A stretch of DNA of 19,083 nucleotides from an uncultured Streptococcus sp. (GTDB lineage: Bacteria > Bacillota > Bacilli > Lactobacillales > Streptococcaceae): NCBI RefSeq assembly GCF_938020365.1, contig NZ_CALIIB010000115.1:1-19083 (forward strand), written 5' to 3'. The notes beneath the pieces were generated by a model. That model was not told the origin of the DNA. It saw only the letters and a list, made by a program, of their open reading frames with translations, and did no database searches. The first letter of the stretch is position 1. The number at the start of each line of letters is the position of its first letter. Shown here one piece after another: positions 1 through 8,018 of the stretch. The translations under genes were made by a program, and so were the position numbers.

Positions 1-139
1 AATCCGCTCCATGCTTGTCCTTGGACAAACGCTCGATAATAACATACTGGCCTTCTATTCGCTCCAGCTTGGGCAGATCCCCCGGTTTAAAGTCCGACAG
101 AGCCTCCCCAATAGGCTGGCCTAGTTCATTGATTCGCAT
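1..139 (-). CDS. GNAT-family N-acetyltransferase, N-terminal part only
   Basis: This is the first 46 codons of a gene that runs off the left edge of the window. It starts MRINELGQPIGEALSDF and continues with an 'LERIEGQYVIIERL' stretch, which resembles the N-terminus of RimJ/RimL-like GNAT acetyltransferases ('QPIGE...LEGxYxxLExL'). The ATG at 137-139 has GAGG seven bases upstream. The acetyl-CoA-binding core lies outside the window, so family membership rests only on this N-terminal resemblance and the substrate cannot be guessed. It is divergent from the RpiR regulator gene. Confidence 0.55.
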   Translation of the reverse strand, partial: MRINELGQPIGEALSDFKPGDLPKLERIEGQYVIIERLSKDKHGAD

Positions 140-254
140 AAAAAACCTCACAATCTAGCTTTACTGATGTCCACAATAAGAATTAGAAGCTGTAAGTGAC
201 AGCGGCTCCAATCTCCCTTACTTCAAATCCAAACTTGGAACATTACTTGTGTAA

Positions 255-263
255 ATTATAGCA
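255..263 (-). promoter_or_regulatory. Extended -10 promoter for the GNAT gene
   Basis: On the minus strand the sequence reads TGCTATAAT, a perfect extended -10 (TGnTATAAT). No good -35 is present, as expected for extended -10 promoters. It would leave a leader of about 110 bases before the ATG at 139. The rest of the 140-473 gap holds this promoter, the regulator's promoter and a half-match to the proposed NanR operator; I see no further gene in it. Confidence 0.55.
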
Positions 264-422
264 CTTTTTCTTTCATTCGGCGCAATCTTTAGGAAATAGC
301 TGCTCAGAAAGAAAGACCGTCATATTATCAGGAAATACTGAAACTATTGACCGCTCATACTCCAATGGAAAGTGAGGTCTGATAATTCTTGGCTGTGAAA
401 ACACTTTATTCCCTCTAAACTA

Positions 423-431
423 TGTTATAAT
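423..431 (+). promoter_or_regulatory. Extended -10 promoter for the rpiR/nanR gene
   Basis: TGTTATAAT matches the TGnTATAAT extended -10. Transcription would start near 438, giving a leader of about 36 bases before the ATG at 474. The -35 region is weak. A half-copy of the proposed NanR operator (TGAAACTA, 339-346) lies upstream, which hints at autoregulation. Confidence 0.6.
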
Positions 432-473
432 GAAATTATGTTTTATTATTTTGACCAAAGAAAGTGACCCATC

Positions 474-1319
474 ATGAGACACCAGCAAAATATCTTGGCC
501 ATCATCGAAAGCTGTTACGACATTATGACCGATGTCGAAAAACAGATTGCCGACTATTTTTTGAATCCGACAGAGATAGAAGGTGATCTGTCCTCCCTCG
601 AAGTAGCCCAAACCTTGCACATCTCACAGGCGGCCTTGACCCGTTTTGCAAAAAAATGTGGCTTTAAGGGCTATCGGGAGTTCAACTTCCAATATCTCCA
701 ACAGCTGAAAATCAGCAAAACGGAGCATACAAATCTTAAAAATGATTCGTCCCGCCAGGTCCTACGCAACTATATTCAAATTCGGCAACAAACCGAGGAC
801 TTGATTGACGAAAAAAGATTGGAGCGCGTTGCTCAGCTGATTGAAAAAGCGGATCGTGTCTATTTTTTTGGCACGGGAAGCTCGGGGCTCGTCGCTCGCG
901 ATATGAAACTGCGCTTCATGCGCTTAGGGGTCATTTGTGAAGCTCTGACAGATGCGGATGGCTTTGCTTGGACAACGAGCATTTTAGACAAAAACTGCCT
1001 AGTTATCGGCTTTTCTCTTTCAGGTCAAACCCCGTCCATTATTGACAGTTTGATTGATGCTAAGGGCATGGGAGCCAAGACCGTGTTAATCACTGGCCAG
1101 CCTGATTTGATTAAAGAAGACTTTTCAGAAATCATCCCAGTAGCAATTCAAAATAAACCCCAGTTTATCCAACGCATCTCAGCTCAGTTCCCAATGTTGC
1201 TGATGATTGACATACTTTATGCCTTTTTCCTAGAGATTGACCGAGAGAGAAAGGAAAAAATCTTCAATAGTTACTGGGAAAATCACAAACTTAACGGCTA
1301 TTACCGCAGACATCAATAA
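474..1319 (+). CDS. nanR: RpiR-family transcriptional regulator of sialic acid genes (NanR-like)
   Basis: A 281-aa phosphosugar-responsive regulator. Residues 1-80 form the RpiR-type helix-turn-helix ('SSLEVAQTLHISQAALTRFAKKCGFKG', about 40-66). Residues about 115-260 form a SIS (sugar isomerase) domain with GTGSSG at 133-138 and a FSLSGQT loop at 180-186, where a phosphorylated amino sugar would bind. The length is normal for the family. It is transcribed alone, converging on the nanA/nanK operon, as in the pneumococcal nan locus, where an RpiR-type NanR acts as activator. Candidate target sites (TGAAANTAGTTTCA) lie upstream of the nanE and esterase promoters. The family assignment is certain; the effector and targets follow from the neighbourhood. 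The Shine-Dalgarno is weak (AAAGAAAGTGA). Confidence 0.88.
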   Translation: MRHQQNILAIIESCYDIMTDVEKQIADYFLNPTEIEGDLSSLEVAQTLHISQAALTRFAKKCGFKGYREFNFQYLQQLKISKTEHTNLKNDSSRQVLRNYIQIRQQTEDLIDEKRLERVAQLIEKADRVYFFGTGSSGLVARDMKLRFMRLGVICEALTDADGFAWTTSILDKNCLVIGFSLSGQTPSIIDSLIDAKGMGAKTVLITGQPDLIKEDFSEIIPVAIQNKPQFIQRISAQFPMLLMIDILYAFFLEIDRERKEKIFNSYWENHKLNGYYRRHQ

Positions 1320-1321
1320 TA

Positions 1322-1351
1322 GGCTAGGACAAAAGTCCTGGCCTTATTTTT
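1322..1351 (+). terminator. Rho-independent terminator of the rpiR gene
   Basis: The GGCTAGGAC / GTCCTGGCC stem has an AAAA loop and is followed by TTATTTTT. It starts just after the regulator's stop codon. It belongs to the same sequence family as the terminator at 19036-19061. Confidence 0.85.
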
Positions 1352-1558
1352 AACTCCTTGATGGGTTACTGATTGCTTAACCTTGAGGGGCTGCTACTTC
1401 TTAAAAGTCTTGGGCAACCTTTTAAATCTACTCCTAAAGACAAGGGAGCAAAGTTAAATTTTTGAAAATTTAGTTCTATCCACCGAATTTTTCCTGCATT
1501 TCAACTTCTTCTAAAGTACTATCTGTCCATCTACAGAAGCAGTTTTTCTAGAAGCAAG

Positions 1559-1583
1559 AAACCTGAGGTCACTCCCCAGGTTT
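1559..1583 (-). terminator. Probable terminator of the nan operon
   Basis: An AAACCTG / CAGGTTT stem with an 11-base loop lies just after the nanK stop codon. On the minus strand it is followed by a T-rich but interrupted tail (TTTCTTGCTTCT), so termination may be moderate. Between it and the regulator's terminator (about 1352-1558) I see no gene. Confidence 0.55.
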
Positions 1584-1590
1584 GCTTGGA

Positions 1591-2475
1591 TTACTGATGT
1601 TTATTTTTAAAGTGGTAGTAGGCTCCGAACATGCCTGCTGTATTTTGGTGATAGGCAAAGGCTAGTTTGGTCTTCTCAGCTATGCTAGGAACCAGAGCAT
1701 CCTTGAGAGCAGCTTGAATACGCGGTCGAAGAATGGCCTCTTGTCCCATAATGCCACCGCCCAAGACGACGATTTCCGGATTGACAACATAGCAGATATT
1801 GGCAATGCCCTGCCCCAGATAGCCTACCATGCGGTCAATTCCTTTGATACAGAAGGTATTGCCTTCGGTCGCTTCTTTGAAAATCCTGCGACCATTCCAG
1901 AGAGAGGGATCTTCTCCGTGCAATTCAGCGACATATTGAACCAAGGCTGTGGTCGAAGCCACATCCTGAAAAGCCCCGTCCGGCAGGTGCAGATAGCCTA
2001 CTTCGCAGGCTGAGTTGCTAAAGCCGTGAAAAACTTGCCCATCCGCGACCAGACAGCCACCAATCCCTGTCCCAATCGTTAGACAGACCGCAATTTTTGC
2101 TCCCTTACCATGGCCAGACATGACCTCAGCCAGACCGGCACAGTTGACGTCGTTCTCAATCTCGCAAGGAATGGAAAATTCCTCCTCCAAGACCTTCTTA
2201 AATTGCGTCCCAGCATAATTAGGAATCTGAGGACCAGCATAAAAGATCTCTCCCTTGTCTGGATCGACCATACCAGCTGAGGAGATACAAATCCCCTCAA
2301 TCGAACCAGCCTGCGCATAGTCCGCAACTATCTTTTGAACCTTACGCATAATCTCTGGACCACCCTTATGGGCTTCTGTAGGTATTTCATGGGCTTCTAC
2401 TAGCGTTTCTTGGTCGTCTATCAGGCCGTATTTGATATTGGTACCGCCAATGTCAATCGTAACATAATTTCCCAT
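1591..2475 (-). CDS. nanK: ROK-family sugar kinase, probable N-acetylmannosamine kinase (NanK)
   Basis: A 294-aa ROK kinase expected to phosphorylate ManNAc to ManNAc-6-P with ATP. The N-terminus has the phosphate-binding loop DIGGTNIKYGLI; the middle has the catalytic 'ENDVNCAGLAE' (Asp base) and 'TIGTGIGGCLV'; near the C-terminus is 'VVLGGGIM'. The classical ROK zinc site (CxCGxxGC) after the GY/GH segment is absent: the sequence runs EVGYLHLPDGAFQDVAST with no cysteines, as in many short Firmicute ROK kinases. The second ATG (2473-2475) is chosen because the first ATG overlaps the AAGGA Shine-Dalgarno, whereas this one sits five bases from it. It is the last gene of the operon, 17 bases after nanA. 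Substrate specificity is inferred from context; glucokinase-like activity cannot be excluded. Confidence 0.85.
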   Translation of the reverse strand: MGNYVTIDIGGTNIKYGLIDDQETLVEAHEIPTEAHKGGPEIMRKVQKIVADYAQAGSIEGICISSAGMVDPDKGEIFYAGPQIPNYAGTQFKKVLEEEFSIPCEIENDVNCAGLAEVMSGHGKGAKIAVCLTIGTGIGGCLVADGQVFHGFSNSACEVGYLHLPDGAFQDVASTTALVQYVAELHGEDPSLWNGRRIFKEATEGNTFCIKGIDRMVGYLGQGIANICYVVNPEIVVLGGGIMGQEAILRPRIQAALKDALVPSIAEKTKLAFAYHQNTAGMFGAYYHFKNKHQ

Positions 2476-2492
2476 AAGCATCCTTCTTTCTT

Positions 2493-3410
2493 TTAGAGGA
2501 AGCGCTCCTTAGTTTCTTGGATCAAGGCCGCTGCTGCTTCTACGACTGGACGGTCTGCTTCTACGACTGGTGTCAAAGGAGCACGGACAGAGCCGATAGC
2601 CAGTCCTTCGTTGAGCTTGAGAACTTCTTTGATAACAGCATACATATTGCCGTGAGCACTGGTTAGCTTGCCGATAATGTCGTTAATGGCAAACTGCAGC
2701 TCTTTAGCTCTTTCTAGTTCCTTGTCTGCAATCAGTTGGTTAAGCTTGAGGAAGAGCTCTGGCATAGCCCCGTAGGTACCGCCAATTCCAGCTGCCGCTC
2801 CCATAAGACGACCGCCCAAGAACTGCTCATCTGGACCGTTAAAGACCAAATGGTCACTGCCACCAAGTGCTGCAAATGTCTGGATGTCCTGAACTGGCAT
2901 GGAGGAATTTTTAACCCCAATCACGCGCTCATTCTTCAGCATTTCCTTATAAAGACTCGGAGTCAGCGCTGCACCAGCCAATTGCGGAATATTATAAATC
3001 ACAAAATCAGTATGTGGGGCAGCCGCACTGATATCATTCCAGTACTGAGCGACAGAGTATTCTGGCAGTCGGAAATAAATCGGCGGAATAGCCGCAATGG
3101 CATCAACTCCTAGAGCTTCCGCATGTTTTGCCAACTCGATACTGTCCTTAGTATTGTTGCAGGCTACGTGAGCAATGATGGTCAGTTTGCCCTTAGCAAC
3201 TTTCATTACTTCTTCCAAAATTACTTTTCTGTCGGCCACGCTCTGGTAGATACATTCGCCTGACGAGCCGTTGACATAGAGACCTTGCACGCCCTTGTCG
3301 ATGAAATACTCCACCAAAGCGCGAGTCCGCTCCGGGCTGATTTCACCCTCCTCGTCATAACAAGCATAAAAAGCTGGGATGACACCGTGATATTTCTTTA
3401 AATCTTTCAT
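2493..3410 (-). CDS. nanA: N-acetylneuraminate lyase (NanA, sialic acid aldolase)
   Basis: A 305-aa TIM-barrel class I aldolase of the DHDPS/NAL family that cleaves N-acetylneuraminate to ManNAc and pyruvate in the cytoplasm. It shows the pyruvate carboxylate-binding loop 'NGSSGE' (about 47-52), the catalytic Tyr in 'YNIPQ' (Tyr139) and the Schiff-base Lys in 'IGVKNSS' (Lys167), followed by the GGTYGAMPE loop. Length matches streptococcal lyases. The ATG at 3408-3410 is chosen; an in-frame TTG two codons earlier sits closer to the GGAG Shine-Dalgarno, so a two-residue longer form is possible. It lies between the DUF624 gene and nanK in one operon. Confidence 0.93.
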   Translation of the reverse strand: MKDLKKYHGVIPAFYACYDEEGEISPERTRALVEYFIDKGVQGLYVNGSSGECIYQSVADRKVILEEVMKVAKGKLTIIAHVACNNTKDSIELAKHAEALGVDAIAAIPPIYFRLPEYSVAQYWNDISAAAPHTDFVIYNIPQLAGAALTPSLYKEMLKNERVIGVKNSSMPVQDIQTFAALGGSDHLVFNGPDEQFLGGRLMGAAAGIGGTYGAMPELFLKLNQLIADKELERAKELQFAINDIIGKLTSAHGNMYAVIKEVLKLNEGLAIGSVRAPLTPVVEADRPVVEAAAALIQETKERFL

Positions 3411-3443
3411 TTTCAAATTTTCTCCAAATGTACTAATTGTAGA

Positions 3444-4094
3444 TTATAGACTGCTATATTTAGCGAAGATTTTTTCCAAAATAGGAAGCTGCAAAAAAGC
3501 CAGACCTGCAAAGCCGATAAAGGCAAAGAGGGAAAATCCTAACAGCAACACAAAGCCTGAACTATAGATAATGACAAGGATCGCGGCTATAACCGCCATC
3601 ATAACAAAGAACCAAGGAAAATTCAGACTTGCAATCACTAGGCTGGTCTGTAAAAGGTCTCTAAAAGACATGAGAAACTTACCAGCCAAGGGATAAACGC
3701 AAAGAGAAAGCAGGATTGTAAAAATAATAATTCCAAAACAAACCGCCTTTAAAACTTGGAAAGGCAGAGCTTCCTGCGTCCGAAAAAGCAGGAGGTCAAA
3801 GAGACTGATACCGACTAAAGCCAATTCCAGCAAGCCCAGTTTGAGTCCTTGCTTCCAATTTTCTCGAAAGATTCGAGTGTAAGTTCTGATTACTTTTACC
3901 CGACGGTTTCCCTTGATTTCAAAAAGTGTTTGATAGAGGCTGATCTTGGCAATCCCAATGGTCACCAAGGGCAGGCAAGACAAGAGAAAGAGAAGATTGA
4001 CCGTCATCAAATCCAGGATTTTCTCACAGATTTGCATGAAAAAATTATCCGTATCAAATATAGCTCTGATGAGTCCTGTTCCCTTATCTGACAT
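3444..4094 (-). CDS. YesL-like DUF624 membrane protein
   Basis: A 216-aa integral membrane protein with a start typical of YesL/DUF624 proteins ('DTDNFFMQICEKILDLMTVNLLFLLSCLPLVTIGIAKISLYQTLF'). About five hydrophobic segments follow (roughly 25-48, 88-105, 115-135, 148-175 and 180-205). Proteins of this family recur in Firmicute sugar ABC operons, including streptococcal sialic-acid loci, but their biochemical role is unknown. It has a strong AGGAGA Shine-Dalgarno before the ATG at 4094 and sits between the nanQ-like gene and nanA. A role in transport or as an accessory of the permease is only inferred from position. Confidence 0.82.
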   Translation of the reverse strand: MSDKGTGLIRAIFDTDNFFMQICEKILDLMTVNLLFLLSCLPLVTIGIAKISLYQTLFEIKGNRRVKVIRTYTRIFRENWKQGLKLGLLELALVGISLFDLLLFRTQEALPFQVLKAVCFGIIIFTILLSLCVYPLAGKFLMSFRDLLQTSLVIASLNFPWFFVMMAVIAAILVIIYSSGFVLLLGFSLFAFIGFAGLAFLQLPILEKIFAKYSSL

Positions 4095-4149
4095 AAGTCT
4101 CTCCTTTCTCTGCTAGCCTTGCGCACTCAAAAATCTCGCTCACCTAGGA

Positions 4150-4602
4150 CTAGTCTATTAAAACTTTAAAAAGATACTTTCTGACATTTTCTTCCAGACC
4201 CGCATAGCCATTCGGCTGATGAGCTTCTCCTGGAAAGAAAATTGCAAAATTATGGTAACCCAACAAGAGAGGATAACGATTTTGACAATGAACAAAGCCG
4301 ATATCCGCCTCTTCATCAAAGGCTACCGCCTCATCGACCACCTGGCTACCATAGGCAGAATATTCATGCCCTGCTACTAGCAGATGAAAATCTGCATATT
4401 TTTTATGATATTCAAATTGATCATTGGCTTCTTGATTGAGGGTATTTTCCTGAACCAAGAGAAAGACCTTATCTCCATCCACTTCATAGCGTCCCAAGTC
4501 AAAGCTGTCTTTGCGGTGCTCATAGAGATAATCAATCGCTTTATCCAGGTTCGGATGAAGGCCCTTGTAACGAGTCACATTTTTTAAATCATCAAAAATC
4601 AT
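4150..4602 (-). CDS. nanQ: YhcH/YjgK/YiaL-family protein, probable sialic acid anomerase (NanQ)
   Basis: A 150-aa cupin-like protein of the YhcH (DUF386) family. Members found in nan operons speed up opening and anomerisation of N-acetylneuraminate so that the alpha anomer enters NanA. Putative metal ligands are visible: Glu64/His66 in 'FEYHKKYADFH', His73, and His128 in 'FFPGEAHQPN'. The length is normal. It follows the second permease gene and precedes the DUF624 gene, matching the order in pneumococcus. Family membership is clear. The anomerase role is taken from characterised enterobacterial YhcH and the operon context. Confidence 0.86.
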   Translation of the reverse strand: MIFDDLKNVTRYKGLHPNLDKAIDYLYEHRKDSFDLGRYEVDGDKVFLLVQENTLNQEANDQFEYHKKYADFHLLVAGHEYSAYGSQVVDEAVAFDEEADIGFVHCQNRYPLLLGYHNFAIFFPGEAHQPNGYAGLEENVRKYLFKVLID

Positions 4603-4627
4603 AGTTTTATTTCCTCTATTGAGCGCC

Positions 4628-5458
4628 TTATCCTTTGACAGCTCCCATAGTAATCCCTTGGGTAAAGGATTTTTGGAAGATAAGGAAGACTGCTACGATT
4701 GGCACCGCCGCCAAAGCAGCACCGGCCATAATCAAACCATAGTTGGTTGCCATCTCAGCCTGCATGGTCGCAACACCTAACGAAATCGTCAGATTGTTCC
4801 GCGAGGTCAACATTACGAGCTGCATGAAATAGTCATTCCAAGTATTGATAAAAGTGAAGATAGCCAGTGCAGCAAAGCCGGGTTTGACGATAGGAAAAGC
4901 TACACTCCAGAAGGTTCGGATTTCACCACAACCGTCGATCTTAGCTGATTCCAGAAGCTCTGTCGGGATATTTTCACTAAACTGCTTCATGAGGAAGACC
5001 CCAAAAGGCCAACCAACTAAAGGTAAAATAACTGCCCAAAGGGTATCGTGGATTCCCATGAAATTGACAATCCGCACTAGAGGAACTAGGACAACCTGTT
5101 TAGGCAGGGCCATAGCCGCGATAAAGATAGCAAAGAGAATCCGTTGCCCGTAAAAGCGTTTCTTAGCCAAAACATAACCAGCTAGGGATGACGTCGCACA
5201 AACTAAGAACATGGTCGCCAGCGAAATGAAGACACTGTTCCACATCCATTGTAAAGCTGGGTTTTGAACGGCTAATTGCTGGAAGTTCTCTGTTGTCGGG
5301 TTTTGTGGCCACCATTGAGGCGGAATCATAATTGTATCCGGCTGAGATTTAAAAGCTCCAGTCAGAATCCAGTAGAATGGAAAGACAAAGAGCACGGTCA
5401 AAAGTGCTAAAATCATAGATGAGAACACTTTAAATGAATTAAATTTTTTTGGTTTCAT
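4628..5458 (-). CDS. satC: Sialic acid ABC transporter permease (SatC-like)
   Basis: A 276-aa MalG-type inner permease of a carbohydrate (CUT1) ABC importer. It begins with a cytoplasmic 'MKPKKFNSF', then a first membrane helix, and carries the EAA loop 'ESAKIDGCGEIRTFWSVAFPIVKPGFAAL' that docks onto the ATPase. The MalG-like C-terminus 'FTQGITMGAVKG' is present. The start at 5456-5458 has AGGAG/AGGA sequences upstream; a longer frame reaching back into the preceding gene is rejected because it lacks a ribosome-binding site. With the neighbouring permease it forms the channel for sialic acid delivered by the lipoprotein at 6458-7777. The substrate is inferred from the nan genes. Confidence 0.88.
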   Translation of the reverse strand: MKPKKFNSFKVFSSMILALLTVLFVFPFYWILTGAFKSQPDTIMIPPQWWPQNPTTENFQQLAVQNPALQWMWNSVFISLATMFLVCATSSLAGYVLAKKRFYGQRILFAIFIAAMALPKQVVLVPLVRIVNFMGIHDTLWAVILPLVGWPFGVFLMKQFSENIPTELLESAKIDGCGEIRTFWSVAFPIVKPGFAALAIFTFINTWNDYFMQLVMLTSRNNLTISLGVATMQAEMATNYGLIMAGAALAAVPIVAVFLIFQKSFTQGITMGAVKG

Positions 5459-5474
5459 ATTCCTGCTCCTTTCT

Positions 5475-6362
5475 TTAATATTCCACATCGTTACCGAGAA
5501 TCTTGAACTGAGCGAAACTGATAATCGCAATCATAATCGCCAGAAAGACTCCCATGGTGTTTGCATAGCCATATTCAGATAGCTTGAAGGCTTTTTCATA
5601 TAGATAGTACATAAGCGTACTAGTTGAGTAGTTTGGTCCACCTGATGTCAACAGCTGAATCAAGGCGAAACATTGGAATGAGTTAATAGTGGTGATGATA
5701 GCGATATAAAGTGTCGTTGGTAAGAGACTCGGCCATTTGATTTTCCAAAAAACTTGCATCTCTGTCGCCCCATCCACACGCGCGGCCTCAACTAGAGAAT
5801 TATCGATATTTCCCATAGCTGCAATGTAGAGAATGATGGGCTGACCGACAGATGTTGTCAGCAAAATAACAATAATAGCAGCTAAGGCCCACTGTTTGTC
5901 TCCCAACCAAGAAATGTTTTGGTTGATGATATGGCCAGATTTCAAAACAAAGTTCAAAATACCAGATAGGGGATCGTAGATCCACTTCCACACGACTGTC
6001 ACGGCAACACTACCTGTAACAACCGGTAGGAAGAAGACAAAACGGTAGAAAGAGCGAGAAACAGCATTCATCTCATAGGTCTGTGAAGCCACAAACAAAG
6101 AGAAGAGCACGACTACTGGCACAGAGCCGATTACAATAATGACTGTATTAATGAGTGACTTAACAAAAACTGGATCATTGAACATCCGAATGTAGTTATC
6201 AAAACCAACGAATGTAAATGAAGTCATTGTATAATTAAAGAAACTAGTGATAAATCCCATTATCATAGGCGCCAAAACAAATACTGTAAAGAATATAAGA
6301 ATTGGAGCTAAAAACGCATATGATATTAGGGTTTCTTTCATTCTGATTTTATTGACTTTCAC
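5475..6362 (-). CDS. satB: Sialic acid ABC transporter permease (SatB-like)
   Basis: A 295-aa MalF-type CUT1 permease with about six transmembrane helices. The EAA loop 'EAARVDGATEMQVFWKIKWPSLLP' lies in the second half. The start is set at a GTG (6360-6362) with GAGGGG nine bases upstream; an upstream in-frame TTG would overlap that ribosome-binding site and is less likely, while an internal ATG seven codons later has none. It follows the binding-protein gene after a hairpin at 6401-6441 that may lower its expression relative to the lipoprotein, and it precedes the partner permease by 16 bases. Substrate assignment rests on the locus. Confidence 0.87.
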   Translation of the reverse strand: MKVNKIRMKETLISYAFLAPILIFFTVFVLAPMIMGFITSFFNYTMTSFTFVGFDNYIRMFNDPVFVKSLINTVIIVIGSVPVVVLFSLFVASQTYEMNAVSRSFYRFVFFLPVVTGSVAVTVVWKWIYDPLSGILNFVLKSGHIINQNISWLGDKQWALAAIIVILLTTSVGQPIILYIAAMGNIDNSLVEAARVDGATEMQVFWKIKWPSLLPTTLYIAIITTINSFQCFALIQLLTSGGPNYSTSTLMYYLYEKAFKLSEYGYANTMGVFLAIMIAIISFAQFKILGNDVEY

Positions 6363-6400
6363 AATGAGGTACCCCTCTTTCAAGATTTTCTAACAAAATA

Positions 6401-6441
6401 CCCCTTTTTCTATTTTTAGAGACTGACAACAGAAAAAGGGG
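6401..6441 (-). terminator. Attenuating hairpin between the binding-protein and permease genes
   Basis: A perfect 11-bp stem, CCCCTTTTTCT / AGAAAAAGGGG, with a 19-base loop sits just after the lipoprotein stop codon. On the minus strand it is followed by TATTTTGTTAG, a weak T-tract. Such intercistronic hairpins after the binding-protein gene usually partially terminate or stabilise the upstream mRNA, giving excess binding protein over permease. That role is inferred. Confidence 0.7.
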
Positions 6442-6457
6442 CGGATTTTAAACTTGC

Positions 6458-7777
6458 TTATTTTTTAGTAATCGTTTCGTTTGCTTTTTCAGTAAATGTC
6501 TTCAAAGCAGGCTCAACTTTTTCATCTCCATTAGATACAGATTGCAACATTGGGAACCAGAGTGTTCTCATTTCTGCAAATCCATCAATGGTGTTGTAGT
6601 ATGGTGAGTAGTATTTAGTCCAGCCACTGATTGTTTCCATACGCTTGTCATCATAGAGTTTACCAAATGATGTACGAACTGGGAAAGCACCTGTACGAAC
6701 AACGTTCTTAGGTCCCCATTCTTTGTCATCAGCGATGAATTTCACAAATTTCTTAGCTGCTTCTACTTTCTTGTCGTCTTTGTTGTTAAAGACTGCAAAA
6801 CCATTTACAAGATATTCAAGTGCTGGTTTACCTGAGTCTGATGGAAATGGTACTTCAACCACTTCTACTTTACTTGCTTCCAACAATTTAGCTTGGATAC
6901 CATTTTGTGCTGGTGCCCAAAGAACAGTATAAGAAGTTTGACCGTTAGCGAAGTTTTGGATATCTGCTCCGCCATCGTATTGAGAACCGTTCATCATAAG
7001 GCCATTGTTGATCCAGCTCACTGCTTTTTCAAGACCTTTGACAAATTTCGGATCATCAGTTGTATATTTAGTTACTTTTTCGTCTGTAACAGATCCACCG
7101 TAGAGGTTAGCGATGAAGGCACGAGTTCCTTGGTCTCCACCTTGACCGTTACTGAAGAGAGAGCCAGGTGTATAACCTTTATCTTTAAGCGCTTTCAAAA
7201 CTTTTTCAAAGTCATCTGTTGTCCAGCCTTCTTTAACTAGGTTGAGGACACCAGCATCTTCCAACATTTTCTTATTCATTGCCATGTAGAATGGAGCAGA
7301 GCTGATTGGATACATATAAGCTTTGTCTCCAGCTTTGCTGGCTTGGATAATGTTATCGTTGTTAACATCTTTGACGAAATCATCTGTGAAGAGGTCGTTC
7401 AAGTCTGCCAACTTACCGTTTTTACCGTATTGAATAATCCGGCCTGGTGCATCGAAGAGCACGTCTGGCGCTGTTCCAGCCTCGATAGCTGTCGTAATTT
7501 TTTCTGGACCTGACTTGAAGTCGATTGTTTCCAAATTAACATGAATATCTGGATTTGCTTTTTCAAATGCTTCAATGATGGATTTCTCATAAGTTCCCAC
7601 ACCATCGCTGGCATTTTCTTGAGTGAAGACCGGGAATGCCCACCAAGTAATCTCTGTCTTACCAGATTTATCACCAGAGCTAGCTGCTTTATTTGAGCTA
7701 CCACCACCGCTACAAGCTGCTAACGTAAGAACTGCGGCTCCCGCTACCAATGAACAAAGCAATTTCTTCATTTTCAT
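6458..7777 (-). CDS. satA: Sialic acid ABC transporter substrate-binding lipoprotein (SatA-like)
   Basis: A 439-aa CUT1 solute-binding protein. It has a lipoprotein signal peptide with the lipobox 'TLAAC' (Cys22), then a Gly/Ser/Lys-rich linker and a MalE-type binding fold ('AFEKANPDIHVNLETIDF', 'ITTAIEAGTAPDVLFDAPGR', 'LFSNGQGGDQGTRAFIANLYGG', 'EYLVNGFAVFNNKDDKKVEAAKKFVKFI'). It would be anchored on the outside of the membrane and deliver sialic acid to the two permeases. The ATG at 7777 has GGAG eight bases upstream. It is preceded by a 241-base gap with its own candidate promoter and structured leader, so it may be expressed both from the nanE promoter and independently. The substrate is inferred from the operon. 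Confidence 0.9.
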   Translation of the reverse strand: MKMKKLLCSLVAGAAVLTLAACSGGGSSNKAASSGDKSGKTEITWWAFPVFTQENASDGVGTYEKSIIEAFEKANPDIHVNLETIDFKSGPEKITTAIEAGTAPDVLFDAPGRIIQYGKNGKLADLNDLFTDDFVKDVNNDNIIQASKAGDKAYMYPISSAPFYMAMNKKMLEDAGVLNLVKEGWTTDDFEKVLKALKDKGYTPGSLFSNGQGGDQGTRAFIANLYGGSVTDEKVTKYTTDDPKFVKGLEKAVSWINNGLMMNGSQYDGGADIQNFANGQTSYTVLWAPAQNGIQAKLLEASKVEVVEVPFPSDSGKPALEYLVNGFAVFNNKDDKKVEAAKKFVKFIADDKEWGPKNVVRTGAFPVRTSFGKLYDDKRMETISGWTKYYSPYYNTIDGFAEMRTLWFPMLQSVSNGDEKVEPALKTFTEKANETITKK

Positions 7778-7924
7778 TTGTTTTTCTCCTTTAAAATTAA
7801 GATTCCAAGCTGACCTAAACAGCTTTTACCTGCCTATTGGAGAGTGGGACGGACCTCTTTCATTAGGCGCCCCAGCCTCGTTTTTCCTGTGTTATTTCTC
7901 TGGACAAGCGTCCACCTATATTTG

Positions 7925-7953
7925 ATTAAAATCCTAAACTTTTAAAAGTACAA
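7925..7953 (-). promoter_or_regulatory. Candidate internal promoter for the binding-protein/permease genes
   Basis: On the minus strand TTGTAC (7948-7953), a 17-base spacer and TTTAAT (7925-7930) form a plausible sigma-A promoter. The leader to the ATG at 7777 would be about 140 bases and holds a TGGAC/GTCCA hairpin and an AAGCTG/CAGCTT hairpin (7807-7825) just before the ribosome-binding site. No riboswitch class is recognised. No gene is seen in 7778-8018. Confidence 0.4.
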
Positions 7954-8018
7954 TCACTCCTTCTCTGTGACCTTTCTTTTATCCTAAAATAAAGTCAGTC
8001 AGTTCATTTTAGGTTGTT

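Noticed and set aside
2736..3113. A 125-codon plus-strand frame opposite nanA, and similar frames at 1714-2013, 9470-9844 and 10226-10504
   Set aside because: All are antisense to well-recognised enzymes with intact catalytic motifs and have no ribosome-binding sites or family features.
7836..7900. A degenerate copy of the GAGGCTGGGAC terminator family upstream of the binding-protein gene
   Set aside because: Only one arm (GAGGCTGGG) is clear; the opposite arm (CCCACTCTC) pairs poorly and no T-run follows.
7983..8013. Hairpin CCTAAAAT / ATTTTAGG after the ABC ATPase gene as a terminator
   Set aside because: The stem is eight AT-rich pairs with a 15-base loop and no T-run, so termination is not convincing.
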